From Streptomyces humi (GTDB lineage: Bacteria > Actinomycetota > Actinomycetes > Streptomycetales > Streptomycetaceae), in contig NZ_LBMU02000037.1 of the NCBI RefSeq assembly GCF_001005085.2, positions 1 through 64,000 of the forward strand: a stretch of DNA of 64,000 nt. Direction: 5' to 3'. Shown in pieces: positions 9,049 to 17,114 of the stretch. The translations under genes and the position numbers were made by a program. How positions within the stretch are numbered: position 1 is the stretch's first letter; the number at the start of each line of letters is the position of its first letter. The notes below the pieces were generated by a model. The model worked only from the letters and a program-made list of their open reading frames with translations, was not told where the DNA came from and ran no database searches.

Positions 9049-9449
9049 CGTCCGATGCCGTGCGGCGGGTGCAGAGCGGAAGTCCCTGGGAAGAGTCCTT
9101 CGGTTTCGCCCGCGCCGTGGCGGCGGGCGACCGTGTGCTGGTGGGCGGCACGACGTCCTTCAAGGGCACGGTGCTGTACGGCGAGGGCGACCCGTACGAA
9201 CAGGCCAAGGTGGCCTTCACGAGTGCCGTCGAGGCGATCGGCGAGTTCGGGCTCGACGTCGGGTCCGTGATCCGGACCCGGATGTACCTGACCCACGTAC
9301 GGGACGTGGACGCGGTGGGCCGGGCCCACAAGGAGATCTTCGACGCGGTGCGCCCGGTGTCCACCCTGCTGGTGGTGGAGGGCTTCGTCGACCCGCGCAT
9401 CCTGGTCGAGGTAGAGCTAGAGGCATACAGAGGAGCCGTGGATTCATGA
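9045..9449 (+). CDS. RidA/YjgF-family protein in the his operon
   Basis: 134 residues, ATG overlapping the priA stop. The Rid family includes enamine/imine deaminases that remove reactive intermediates such as 2-aminoacrylate formed by PLP enzymes. The C-terminal block with the conserved arginine, VDPRILVEVELEAYRG, and the earlier VIRTRMYLTHVRD segment fit the family. Its position between priA and hisF suggests damage control in histidine synthesis, but the substrate is not shown by sequence. The stop overlaps the hisF start. Confidence 0.82.
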   Translation: MTSDAVRRVQSGSPWEESFGFARAVAAGDRVLVGGTTSFKGTVLYGEGDPYEQAKVAFTSAVEAIGEFGLDVGSVIRTRMYLTHVRDVDAVGRAHKEIFDAVRPVSTLLVVEGFVDPRILVEVELEAYRGAVDS

Positions 9450-10201
9450 CCCTGGCGGTCCGAGTCATCCCCTGCCTGGACGTGGACAACGGCCGGGTCG
9501 TCAAGGGCGTCAACTTCCAGAACCTGCGCGACGCGGGCGATCCGGTCGAGATGGCCAAGGTGTACGACGCGGAGGGCGCCGACGAGCTGACCTTCCTGGA
9601 CATCACCGCGTCCTCCGGCAACCGCGAGACCACCTACGACGTGGTGCGCCGCACCGCCGAGCAGGTGTTCATCCCGCTGACGGTCGGCGGTGGCGTCCGT
9701 ACCGCCGAGGACGTCGACAGGCTCCTGCGCGCCGGTGCCGACAAGGTGGGCGTCAACACGGCGGCCATCGCGCGCCCCGAGCTGATCCGGGAGATCGCCG
9801 AACGCTTCGGCCGCCAGGTCCTGGTGCTGTCGGTCGACGCCCGCCGCACGGAGTCGGGGTCCTTCGAGGTGACGACGCACGGCGGCCGCCGCGGCACCGG
9901 CATCGACGCGGTCGAGTGGGCGCACCGGGCGGCCGAGCTGGGCGCGGGGGAGATCCTGCTCAACTCGATGGACGCGGACGGCACCAAGGACGGCTACGAC
10001 CTGGAGATGATCAGCGCGGTCCGCAAGCACGTCACGGTCCCGGTCATCGCCTCCGGCGGCGCCGGCGCCCTCGCCCACTTCCCCCCGGCCGTCTCGGCGG
10101 GCGCGGACGCGGTCCTCGCGGCCTCGGTCTTCCACTTCGGCGACCTCAGGATCGGCGAGGTCAAGCAGACGCTGCGGGAGGCGGGCCACCCCGTGCGGTG
10201 A
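9446..10201 (+). CDS. hisF: Imidazole glycerol phosphate synthase, cyclase subunit
   Basis: 251 residues. With HisH it forms IGP synthase, making imidazoleglycerol phosphate and AICAR. Visible: RVIPCLDVDNGRVVKG with the catalytic Asp11, LTVGGGVRT and VIASGGAGAL phosphate loops, and LLNSMDADGTKDGYDLE. Last gene of the his operon and followed within 20 bases by a strong terminator. Unlike many genomes, hisI is not next to it but about 3 kb away with trpE. Confidence 0.96.
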   Translation: MTLAVRVIPCLDVDNGRVVKGVNFQNLRDAGDPVEMAKVYDAEGADELTFLDITASSGNRETTYDVVRRTAEQVFIPLTVGGGVRTAEDVDRLLRAGADKVGVNTAAIARPELIREIAERFGRQVLVLSVDARRTESGSFEVTTHGGRRGTGIDAVEWAHRAAELGAGEILLNSMDADGTKDGYDLEMISAVRKHVTVPVIASGGAGALAHFPPAVSAGADAVLAASVFHFGDLRIGEVKQTLREAGHPVR

Positions 10202-10218
10202 CGCGCTGCCGAACGAAG

Positions 10219-10244
10219 GCCCCGGCGTCGGTGCCGGGGCTTTT
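10219..10244 (+). terminator. Terminator of the his operon
   Basis: Perfect 8-bp stem GCCCCGGC / GCCGGGGC around a 6-base loop, followed at once by TTTT. It is one of the few textbook intrinsic terminators in the window and separates hisF from the regulator downstream. Confidence 0.85.
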
Positions 10245-10253
10245 CACCGGGCA

Positions 10254-10305
10254 GATGCGAAAGGAAAGTTGCGCAAAATCCATTGCGCAACTTTTCTTTC
10301 GCATC
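10254..10305. promoter_or_regulatory. 52-bp palindrome before the HTH regulator gene
   Basis: Two 23-base arms (10254-10276 and 10283-10305) match with a single mismatch around a 6-base centre. Inside are two identical 8-bp palindromes, TTGCGCAA, 14 bases apart. It ends 13 bases before the regulator start at 10319. Probable autoregulatory operator; being AT-richer than its surroundings it also is a likely promoter. Confidence 0.65.
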
Positions 10306-10318
10306 TACGGTCGGTGAC

Positions 10319-10909
10319 ATGACGGGCAAGGAGAGAGACCTCCGCATCACCGACACCGGCACGCTCAAGGCACTGGCCCACCCGCTGCGTATGAAGCTCT
10401 ACCGAGCGCTGTACGTGGCGGGCAGCGCGACCGCCTCGCAACTCGCCGACCAGGTGGACGAAGCCGTCTCGCTGGTCAGCTACCACCTGCGCAAGCTCGC
10501 CGAGCACGGCCTGATCGAGGAGGCGGAGCCGCGGAGCGCCGACGGCCGGGAGCGCTGGTGGCAGCCCGCCTCGGACGGCGTCACCATCCGGGACCGGGAC
10601 TTCCGGGACGCGCCCGAGAAGGCGGCCGCTCACCTCGCCGCCACCCGGCTCTTCCACGAGCAACGGGCCGACATGTACCGCCGCTACCTCGACGAGCGCG
10701 CCACCTGGAGCGCCGAGTGGAACGCCGCCGCACCCGACAACGAGTCCCTGCTCCGCCTGACGGCCGCCGAACTGGCCGAACTGGGAGCGGAGTTGACCGC
10801 GCTGGCGCGGAAGTACGGCGACAGGGGGCGGTCCGCCGAAGCGCGGGGTGACACCGAAGGCCGCGAGAACGTCGCGCTGCACGTGTACGGCTTCCCGTTC
10901 CGGCTCTGA
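10319..10909 (+). CDS. ArsR-like winged-helix regulator
   Basis: 196 residues from ATG 10319; a start at 10283 would lie inside the palindrome and is rejected. The N-terminal winged helix is clear: TLKALAHPLRMKLYRALYV, then ATASQLADQVDEAVSLVSYH as the recognition helix region, then LRKLAEHGLIEEAE. No metal-binding cysteines are visible, so this is the helix_turn_helix domain group, not a metal sensor. The C-terminal half is helical and probably dimerises. It stands just before an MFS exporter gene (15-base gap, with GAGGAG), which it most likely controls. Confidence 0.85.
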   Translation: MTGKERDLRITDTGTLKALAHPLRMKLYRALYVAGSATASQLADQVDEAVSLVSYHLRKLAEHGLIEEAEPRSADGRERWWQPASDGVTIRDRDFRDAPEKAAAHLAATRLFHEQRADMYRRYLDERATWSAEWNAAAPDNESLLRLTAAELAELGAELTALARKYGDRGRSAEARGDTEGRENVALHVYGFPFRL

Positions 10910-10924
10910 GGAGGGCTCGTCACC

Positions 10925-12169
10925 GTGACCGCGACCGGCCTGCCCACCGCACCCACGGCTCACCGCCCCGCCCATCGTGATCCAAACGTCCTGCGCTGGC
11001 TCGCCGCCTACGCCTCCTCCATGGTCGGCGACAGCGTCTACTACCTCGCCCTGTCCTGGGCCGCCGTCCAGGCCGGCTCGCCCGTGCGGGCCGGGATCGT
11101 GATGTCCGTCAGCGCGCTGCCGAGAGCGGTCCTGATGCTGTTCGGCGGGGTGGTCGCGGACCGGCTGGGGCCGCGCCGGGTCGTCATCGGCAGCGACGCG
11201 GTGCGCTGCGCGGCCGTGCTCGCCGTGGCCGCGCTGCTGTTCCTGGGCAGCCCCGGCCTGTGGCCGCTGACCCTGCTCGCCCTGGTCTTCGGCACCGTCG
11301 ACGCCGTGTTCATGCCCGCCGTGGGCGCCCTCCCCGCGCGCGTGACGTCCCATGACCAGCTCGCCCGCGTCCAGGGCATGCGCGGACTCGTCATCCGCCT
11401 CTCCTACGTCGTCGGCGCTCCCCTGGGCGGCCTCGGAGTGGCCGTCGGGGGCGCGGCGGCCGCCTTCGGCCTCGCCGGACTGCTCATCGCCGTGTCCGTG
11501 CCCCTGCTGGTGTCCGTACGGGTACGGGAGCTGCCCGGCGAGGACCGCCGCGCCGCCCCCACCCCCTGGGAGGATCTGCGGGCCGGCCTCACCTACACCC
11601 GCCGCCACCGTGTCCTGGCGCCGCTGATGCTGGCCGTCGCACTCGGCGACCTCGGTTTCGTCGGGCCCCTCAACGTCGGGCTCACCCTGCTCGCCGACCG
11701 GCGCGGCTGGGGTGCCGCCGGCCTGGGCTGGGTGCTCGCCGGATGCGGGGTCGGGGCCGGGTGCGCCGCACTGCTGCTGACCGTCCGAGGCCGGCTGCCG
11801 CGCGCCGGGCTGGTCGCCGCGTGCACGATCCTCGCCGGGTCGGTCGCGATCGGTGCCCTCGCCCTGGTGCCCGGTCTCGTCGGCGCCGTGCTGGTGGCCC
11901 TGCTGGTCGGCCTGCTCGCCGGGCTGAGCGGTGCGCTGTGCCAGGCGCTGCTCCAGACCGAGACCGAGCCGGGCTACCTGGGACGCGTCAGCGCCGTCTC
12001 CGGGCTGGTCAGCCTGGGGCTCGCGCCGTTGAGCATGCCCGTGTCGGCCGCCGCCGTCGGCGCCTACGGAACCACCCCGGTGTACGTCGTCAGCGCCGCC
12101 GTCTGCGGGCTCGGCGGGGTCGTCGCCCTGGCCGCGCCGGGGGTGCGCCGGGCCGAACTGCCCCGCTGA
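10925..12169 (+). CDS. MFS transporter, probable drug/metabolite exporter
   Basis: 414 residues, GTG start after GAGGAG. About twelve hydrophobic segments; the loop after segment 2 reads VVADRLGPRRVVIGSD, the MFS motif A, and the N-half carries ARVQGMRGLVIRL. Overall it resembles the enterobactin-exporter-like group (MFS_3). Paired with the regulator just upstream. Substrate unknown. Confidence 0.85.
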   Translation: MTATGLPTAPTAHRPAHRDPNVLRWLAAYASSMVGDSVYYLALSWAAVQAGSPVRAGIVMSVSALPRAVLMLFGGVVADRLGPRRVVIGSDAVRCAAVLAVAALLFLGSPGLWPLTLLALVFGTVDAVFMPAVGALPARVTSHDQLARVQGMRGLVIRLSYVVGAPLGGLGVAVGGAAAAFGLAGLLIAVSVPLLVSVRVRELPGEDRRAAPTPWEDLRAGLTYTRRHRVLAPLMLAVALGDLGFVGPLNVGLTLLADRRGWGAAGLGWVLAGCGVGAGCAALLLTVRGRLPRAGLVAACTILAGSVAIGALALVPGLVGAVLVALLVGLLAGLSGALCQALLQTETEPGYLGRVSAVSGLVSLGLAPLSMPVSAAAVGAYGTTPVYVVSAAVCGLGGVVALAAPGVRRAELPR

Positions 12170-12175
12170 GGCCGG

Positions 12176-12574
12176 TCAGCCCCTCGGCTGGGTCAGTTGG
12201 ACGAGGTTGCCGACCGTGTCGTCCAGGACGGCCGCGATCACCGGACCCTGTTCCTGCGGCTCGTGCGTGAAACGGACACCGAGGGCGCGCAGCCGGTCGT
12301 ACTCCGCGCGGATGTCGTCCACCGAGAAGACGATGGCCGGGAGCCCCGCCTCGTACACGGCCTTGCGGTACGGCTCCGCGACGGGGCCCCCGCCGGGCTC
12401 CAGGAGCAGCTGGAGGTCCGGCTGGGCGCCCTCGGGCGCGCCGACGGTGACGAACAGGGTGCCGCCGCCCAGGTCGAGGTGGGTGCGGGTCTCGAAGCCG
12501 AGGATGCCCGTGTAGAAGGCGTGCGCCTGCGGCACGTCGTCCACGTAGACGTTCGTCATCGCGACCTTGATCAT
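12176..12574 (-). CDS. VOC/glyoxalase-fold protein
   Basis: 132 residues from ATG 12574, which has GAGGAG six bases upstream (a GTG one codon earlier is spaced less well). Starts with IKVAMTNVYVDDVPQAHAFY and GILGFETRTHLDLGG, the usual betaalphabetabetabeta opening of a vicinal-oxygen-chelate domain, and ends with AAVLDDTVGNLVQLTQP. Could be a dioxygenase, lyase or antibiotic-binding protein; nothing in the sequence decides. Convergent with the MFS gene (6-base gap); co-directional with the TIGR03085 gene. Confidence 0.8.
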   Translation of the reverse strand: MIKVAMTNVYVDDVPQAHAFYTGILGFETRTHLDLGGGTLFVTVGAPEGAQPDLQLLLEPGGGPVAEPYRKAVYEAGLPAIVFSVDDIRAEYDRLRALGVRFTHEPQEQGPVIAAVLDDTVGNLVQLTQPRG

Positions 12575-12584
12575 CACGCTCTCC

Positions 12585-13220
12585 TCAGATGCCCAGCTGT
12601 CTGGACTCGTGCAGCTCGGCGACCGCGTTCTCGTCGCCGTCCACCGCCACCCGCGCCGCGCTCTGCCGGCCGAAGGCGAACATCAGCAGCTCGGAGGGCT
12701 CGCCGGTGACCGTGACCACGGGGGCGCCGCGATGGGCGACGGCCGTCTGCCCGTCGGGGCGGCGCAGCACGAGCCCGGTCGGCACCCCCCGGCCCAGCAG
12801 CCGGGCGGTGCGCTCCAGGCGGGACCACAGGGCGTCCTGGAAGACGGGGTCCAGAGCGCGCGGCGACCAGTCCGGCTGGGCCCGGCGGACGTCCTCCGTG
12901 TGGATGTAGAACTCCACCGTGTTGGCGGCCTCGTCGACCTGCTTGAGCTGGAAGGGTGAGAAGCGCGGCGGGCCGGTCCTGATCAGCTGGATCAGTTCCT
13001 CGTACGGCTTCGCGGCGAACTCGGCCGTGGTCTTCTCCAGCCGCGGCGCCAGCGCCTTGATCACCGTGCCCCCGGCCGCGTCCGGCCGGCGCTCGCGCAC
13101 CACCACGTGCGCGGCCAGATCCCGGGTCAGCCAGCCCTCGCAGAGGGTCGGCGCCTCGGGACCGGCGGTCTCCAAGAGGTCGGCGAGCAGAAGCCGTTCA
13201 CGCTTGGCGAAGGTCGACAT
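12585..13220 (-). CDS. TIGR03085-family protein (maleylpyruvate isomerase/DinB-like fold)
   Basis: 211 residues. The N-terminus MSTFAKRERLLLADLLE followed by PTLCEGWLTRDLAAHVVVRE is the typical actinobacterial mycothiol-dependent-isomerase-like N-terminal helix bundle, whose His residues (for example HVVVRE and the later EFYIHTEDVRRAQ) bind a metal in relatives. Function unknown. It lies 10 bases upstream of the VOC gene in the same direction, so the two may be one operon, and it diverges from hisI. Confidence 0.8.
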   Translation of the reverse strand: MSTFAKRERLLLADLLETAGPEAPTLCEGWLTRDLAAHVVVRERRPDAAGGTVIKALAPRLEKTTAEFAAKPYEELIQLIRTGPPRFSPFQLKQVDEAANTVEFYIHTEDVRRAQPDWSPRALDPVFQDALWSRLERTARLLGRGVPTGLVLRRPDGQTAVAHRGAPVVTVTGEPSELLMFAFGRQSAARVAVDGDENAVAELHESRQLGI

Positions 13221-13302
13221 ACGATCAGCCTACGACCCCACTCACCGTCCGGACAGTGGACACGGTCCGTGACTGTCGGTGCCGCGCGGCACAATGGCAG
13301 GC

Positions 13303-13725
13303 ATGACCAGTACGACCGGTACGACGGGCACGTCCCCGTCCCGTGGCCTCGCCCCGGAGATCGCCGCCCGCCTCAAGCGCAGTGCCGACGGCCTCCTGCC
13401 CGCCATCGCCCAGCAGTACGACACCGGCGAGGTGCTGATGCTCGGCTGGATGGACGACGAGGCACTGCACCGCACCCTCACCACGGGACGCTGCACCTAC
13501 TGGTCGCGCAGCCGCCGTGAGTACTGGGTCAAGGGCGACACCTCCGGCCACTTCCAGTGGGTGAAGTCGGTCGCCCTGGACTGCGACGCCGACACCGTGC
13601 TGGTCAAGGTCGACCAGGTGGGCGCCGCCTGCCACACCGGCGACCGCACCTGCTTCGACGCCGACGTGCTGCTCGAAGGCGGCGGTGACGGCGCCGATTC
13701 CGGCCCGTCCGCCTCGGATCAGTAA
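13303..13725 (+). CDS. hisI: Phosphoribosyl-AMP cyclohydrolase
   Basis: 140 residues from ATG 13303; a CACAAT hexamer lies 7 bases before it and no good ribosome site is seen, suggesting a leaderless message. Opens the adenine ring of PR-AMP (third step of histidine synthesis) with zinc and magnesium. Visible: VLMLGWMDDEAL, GRCTYWSRSRREYW, the DCDAD block and Cys ligands in CHTGDRTCF. No HisE domain is fused. It stands apart from the main his operon and only 11 bases before trpE, so histidine and tryptophan genes share a transcript here. Confidence 0.94.
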   Translation: MTSTTGTTGTSPSRGLAPEIAARLKRSADGLLPAIAQQYDTGEVLMLGWMDDEALHRTLTTGRCTYWSRSRREYWVKGDTSGHFQWVKSVALDCDADTVLVKVDQVGAACHTGDRTCFDADVLLEGGGDGADSGPSASDQ

Positions 13726-13736
13726 GGTCTGCCGCC

Positions 13737-15239
13737 ATGGACCTCGAGACCTTCCGCAAGCTGGCGACCGACCGGCGTGTCATCCCGGTCACCCGCACGC
13801 TCCTCGCCGACGGCGACACCCCGGTGGCGCTCTACCGCAAGCTGGCCGCCGAACGCCCCGGCACCTTCCTGCTGGAGTCCGCCGAGAACGGCCGCACCGC
13901 CTTCCGCTGGTCCCGCTACTCCTTCGTGGGCGTCCGCTCCGCCGCCACCCTCACCGCCCGCGACGGCCAGGCCCACTGGCTCGGCACCCCGCCGGTCGGC
14001 GTCCCCGTCGACGGCGACCCGCTGGCCGCCCTGCGCGCCACCATCGAGGCCCTGCACACCCCCCACACCGAGCACCTGCCACCGTTCACCGGCGGCATGG
14101 TCGGCTACCTCGGCTACGACATCGTGCGCCGCCTGGAGAAGATCGGCCCGGGGGAGCGTGACGACCTGCGGCTGCCCGAGCTGACCATGCTGCTCACCAG
14201 CGACCTCGCCGTCATGGACCACTGGGAGGGCTCGGTCCTGCTGATCGCCAACGCGATCAACCACAACGACCTCGACACGGGCGTGGACGAGGCGTACGCC
14301 GACGCGATCGCCCGTCTCGACGCGATGGAGGCCGACCTCTCCCGCCCGGTCGCCCAGCCGCCCGCCGTCCTGCCGCCGTCCGAACTCCCCGAGTACACCG
14401 CCCTGTGGGGCGGCCCCGACTTCCAGGCGGCCGTCGAGGACGTCAAGGAGCGCATCCGCGCGGGCGAGGCCTTCCAGGTCGTCCCCTCCCAGCGCTTCGA
14501 GACCCCGTGCACGGCGAGCGCGCTGGACGTCTACCGGGTGCTGCGGGCCACCAACCCCTCGCCGTACATGTACCTGTTCCGATTCCCCCTCGGGGACGGA
14601 GGCGCGTTCGACGTCGTCGGCTCGTCCCCGGAGGCCCTGGTCAAGGTGGAGGAGGGGCGGGCCATGGTCCACCCCATCGCCGGCACCCGGCCGCGCGGGG
14701 CCACCCCGCAGGAGGACCAGGCCCTCGCCGACGAGCTGATGGCCGACCCCAAGGAGCGCGCCGAGCACCTGATGCTCGTCGACCTCGGCCGCAACGACCT
14801 GGGGCGGGTCTGCGAACCGGGCTCCGTCGAGGTCGTCGACTTCATGTCGGTCGAGCGGTACTCGCACGTCATGCACATCGTCTCGACGGTCACCGGAAAG
14901 GTCGCCCAGGGCCGCACCGCCTTCGACGTGCTGACCGCCTGCTTCCCGGCCGGCACCCTCTCCGGCGCCCCCAAGCCCCGGGCGATGCAGATCATCGACG
15001 AACTGGAACCCTCCAGAAGGGGGCTGTACGGCGGCTGCGTCGGTTACCTCGACTTCGCCGGGGACTCCGACACCGCGATCGCCATCCGCACGGCCCTGCT
15101 GCGGGACGGCACGGCGTACGTCCAGGCGGGCGCCGGCATCGTCGCCGACTCCGACCCGGTCGCCGAGGACCAGGAGTGCCGCAACAAGGCGGCGGCGGTG
15201 CTGCGGGCCGTGCACACGGCCAACCGACTGGGCAAGTAG
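13737..15239 (+). CDS. trpE: Anthranilate synthase component I
   Basis: 500 residues. Makes anthranilate from chorismate with ammonia from the TrpG subunit (not in this window). The tryptophan feedback site motif LLES is present near residue 45, and the C-terminal catalytic domain shows PSPYMYLFRF, VGSSPEALVKVE, PIAGTRPRG, the LVDLGRNDLGRV block and TLSGAPKPRAMQIID. The start follows hisI by 11 bases. Downstream is a TIGR02234 membrane protein, the usual companion in actinobacteria. Confidence 0.96.
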   Translation: MDLETFRKLATDRRVIPVTRTLLADGDTPVALYRKLAAERPGTFLLESAENGRTAFRWSRYSFVGVRSAATLTARDGQAHWLGTPPVGVPVDGDPLAALRATIEALHTPHTEHLPPFTGGMVGYLGYDIVRRLEKIGPGERDDLRLPELTMLLTSDLAVMDHWEGSVLLIANAINHNDLDTGVDEAYADAIARLDAMEADLSRPVAQPPAVLPPSELPEYTALWGGPDFQAAVEDVKERIRAGEAFQVVPSQRFETPCTASALDVYRVLRATNPSPYMYLFRFPLGDGGAFDVVGSSPEALVKVEEGRAMVHPIAGTRPRGATPQEDQALADELMADPKERAEHLMLVDLGRNDLGRVCEPGSVEVVDFMSVERYSHVMHIVSTVTGKVAQGRTAFDVLTACFPAGTLSGAPKPRAMQIIDELEPSRRGLYGGCVGYLDFAGDSDTAIAIRTALLRDGTAYVQAGAGIVADSDPVAEDQECRNKAAAVLRAVHTANRLGK

Positions 15240-15320
15240 GCGCCAGGACCCGGCAAGTGGGGCGCTTCTCACCCCACCCCGGGTGACCGTTCGCACCGGG
15301 TTCAGGCGATAGTGGAGTAC

Positions 15321-15956
15321 GTGACTGCTGTTCCTCACCCCTCATCCGAAGCCGCCGCACCCGAGCGGTCCGGCCGCCGCAGCCTCGCCGCGGCGCTGCT
15401 GCTCGGTGCGCTCGGCGCGGCCGTGGCCCTGCTGTCCACCCGGCAGCGCTGGGCGGAGGGCACCGCGACGGTGGCCGGCGGCGACTTCCCGCTGACCGCC
15501 AAGGGCAGCGACGTCACGGGCGTCCCCGCGGCCCTCGCCATAGTGGGCCTCGCCGCGCTCGTCGCCGTCTTCGCCGTCCGCAGGGCCGGCCGGTTCGTGG
15601 TCTCCGGACTGCTCGCGCTGTCCGGCGCCGGAATCACCGCCGCCGCCCTGCTGGGCGCCTCCGACGACTCCGCGCTCGACGAGAAGGCCGCGCAGGCCAG
15701 CGGCGACACCTCGGCCACGGTCGCCGCCCTCAGCCATACCGGCTGGCCCTACGTCGCCGCGGTCGGCGGTGCGCTCATCCTGGTCGCCGGGCTGCTCGCG
15801 CTGCGCTACGGCCGGCTGTGGCCCGCGATGTCCGGGCGGTACGAGCGCGGCAGCGGGGCGGAGCGGCCGCGGCGTGCGCCGAAGCCGGTGGATCCCGACC
15901 GTCCCGAGGACATCTGGAAGGCGCTGGACCGGGGAGAGGACCCCACGGGCGCCTAG
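15321..15956 (+). CDS. TIGR02234 Trp-region conserved membrane protein
   Basis: 211 residues from GTG 15321 (a GTG three codons earlier is also possible). Four hydrophobic segments: around SLAAALLLGALGAAVALLS, AALAIVGLAALVAVFAV, FVVSGLLALSGAGITAAAL and YVAAVGGALILVAGLLAL. The C-terminal tail is charged and cytoplasmic in character (DRPEDIWKALDRGEDPTG). This family is found next to trp genes in actinobacteria; its function is not known. Confidence 0.85.
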   Translation: MTAVPHPSSEAAAPERSGRRSLAAALLLGALGAAVALLSTRQRWAEGTATVAGGDFPLTAKGSDVTGVPAALAIVGLAALVAVFAVRRAGRFVVSGLLALSGAGITAAALLGASDDSALDEKAAQASGDTSATVAALSHTGWPYVAAVGGALILVAGLLALRYGRLWPAMSGRYERGSGAERPRRAPKPVDPDRPEDIWKALDRGEDPTGA

Positions 15957-16173
15957 CGTCGCGGGACGCGTGCGGGTACGTGGTGACCGGTCGCCCGGTT
16001 TCCCGCGCTCTGACGCGGGCGCCGTCGGCTGCCGGATGTGGTGAATCAGACGTCACCCCCGCGTCCGGCACGGGCAGGCGTACGGGACAATGGAGGACGA
16101 GCGTCCGGAAGGACACGTACGAGCTCGCACGGACGGCCCGTACGACACGCACCAGTCAAACGAGGAGCAAGTC

Positions 16174-16440
16174 ATGGCGGGCAGCAGCCACGGTCACACC
16201 CCGGCCGCCTGGACCGGCGTCACCATCGCCTTCATCGGTTTCTGCGTCTCGGGCGCTTTCATGGTGATGGCGCAGCCGGTGGGCTTCTGGGCCGGCATGG
16301 TGATCGTGGCCCTCGGTGGCGTGGTCGGCCTGATCATGCGCTCCATGGGGCTCGGCCAGCCCAAGGAGAGCGGCGCGATCTCCTACACCACCACCCCGGC
16401 CCCGGTCGTCAAGGCCGAGCCGGCCGGCGTCGAGGGCTGA
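16174..16440 (+). CDS. HGxxPAAW-family small membrane protein
   Basis: 88 residues from ATG 16174, with GAGGAG at good spacing; an upstream ATG at 16090 is rejected. The family signature HGHTPAAW is at residues 6-13, followed by two membrane segments (GVTIAFIGFCVSGAFMVMA and AGMVIVALGGVVGLIM). It recurs between trpE and trpC in Streptomyces. Function unknown. Confidence 0.85.
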   Translation: MAGSSHGHTPAAWTGVTIAFIGFCVSGAFMVMAQPVGFWAGMVIVALGGVVGLIMRSMGLGQPKESGAISYTTTPAPVVKAEPAGVEG

Positions 16441-16454
16441 TCCGCGAGTTTCCC

Positions 16455-16491
16455 GCGAGGGGCGCCCCGGAGACTCCGGGGCGCCCCTCGC
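16455..16491. terminator. Strong hairpin after the HGxxPAAW gene
   Basis: Perfect 16-bp GC-rich inverted repeat around a 5-base loop, starting 14 bases after the stop codon. There is no T-run, as is common for Streptomyces terminators. It probably ends the hisI-trpE transcript before the DUF2752 and trpC genes. Confidence 0.7.
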
Positions 16492-16526
16492 GCGCGTGCC
16501 GACCGGTACGGGGCACAATGCGAGGC

Positions 16527-16964
16527 GTGAACGCCGACAGACCCAGCGCAGCCGTCCCGGCGCCCTCCGCCCTGAGCGGCCGGCTGGCCGTGCCCGCGGG
16601 GGTGATGGCCGCGGTCGTCGGGGCCTTCGCCTACGTCGGCACCGTCGACCCCAACCAGCCCGGCCACTACCCGGTCTGCCCGCTCTACCGGCTCACCGGC
16701 CTGTACTGCCCCGGCTGCGGCGGACTGCGCAGCGCGCACGCGTTCGTGCACGGCGACTTCCTGGCCGCGCTCCAGGACAACGCCGCCGGGGTCGTCGCCT
16801 ATCTGGCCTTCGCCGTGGTGTGGACCGTCTGGGTGGTGCGCGCGGTGCGCGGCCGGCCGGCCCGGATCGAGCTCAGGCCGGTGCAGATGTGGAGCCTGGG
16901 AGCGTTGGTGCTGGTCTTCACCGTTGTCCGGAACCTGCCGTTCGGTGGCTGGTTGCATCCTTGA
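16527..16964 (+). CDS. DUF2752 membrane protein
   Basis: 145 residues from GTG 16527. The ATG at 16518 overlaps a CACAAT hexamer that looks like a -10 element 7 bases before the GTG, so a leaderless GTG start fits better. The DUF2752 core is clear: CPLYRLTGLYCPGCGGLRSAH with paired cysteines, then two membrane segments and VVRNLPFGGWLHP. The Cys pattern and the FVHGDFLAAL segment are hallmarks of the family, whose role is unknown. It sits before trpC. Confidence 0.83.
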   Translation: MNADRPSAAVPAPSALSGRLAVPAGVMAAVVGAFAYVGTVDPNQPGHYPVCPLYRLTGLYCPGCGGLRSAHAFVHGDFLAALQDNAAGVVAYLAFAVVWTVWVVRAVRGRPARIELRPVQMWSLGALVLVFTVVRNLPFGGWLHP

Positions 16965-17048
16965 TCAACTACTGAACGTCCAGGTAGTGGGACCGTCGTC
17001 AACCGGATGCGAGGCCTGCGCCGTCCTGCGGATACCATCGGATTGACC

Positions 17049-17114
17049 ATGGGTTTTTTGCTTATGGGATTTGACCGCCTGGAAGAACCGTCCGAAAGGG
17101 GGCCGCTCGCGTGA
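17049..17114 (+). CDS. Candidate 21-residue leader ORF coupled to trpC
   Basis: ATG at 17049 opens a frame that reads MGFLLMGFDRLEEPSERG and three more residues, then stops with a TGA that overlaps the GTG start of trpC (GTGA). This stop/start overlap is the same arrangement used by real gene pairs here. It holds no tryptophan codon, so it is not a classical attenuator peptide. The AT-rich start (TTTTTTG, CTTATG) is unusual for the region. It may instead be chance within the trpC leader. Confidence 0.35.
   Translation: MGFLLMGFDRLEEPSERGPLA

Noticed and set aside
17049..17114. Classical tryptophan attenuator peptide
   Set aside because: The frame has no tryptophan codon and no terminator/antiterminator pair is evident before trpC.
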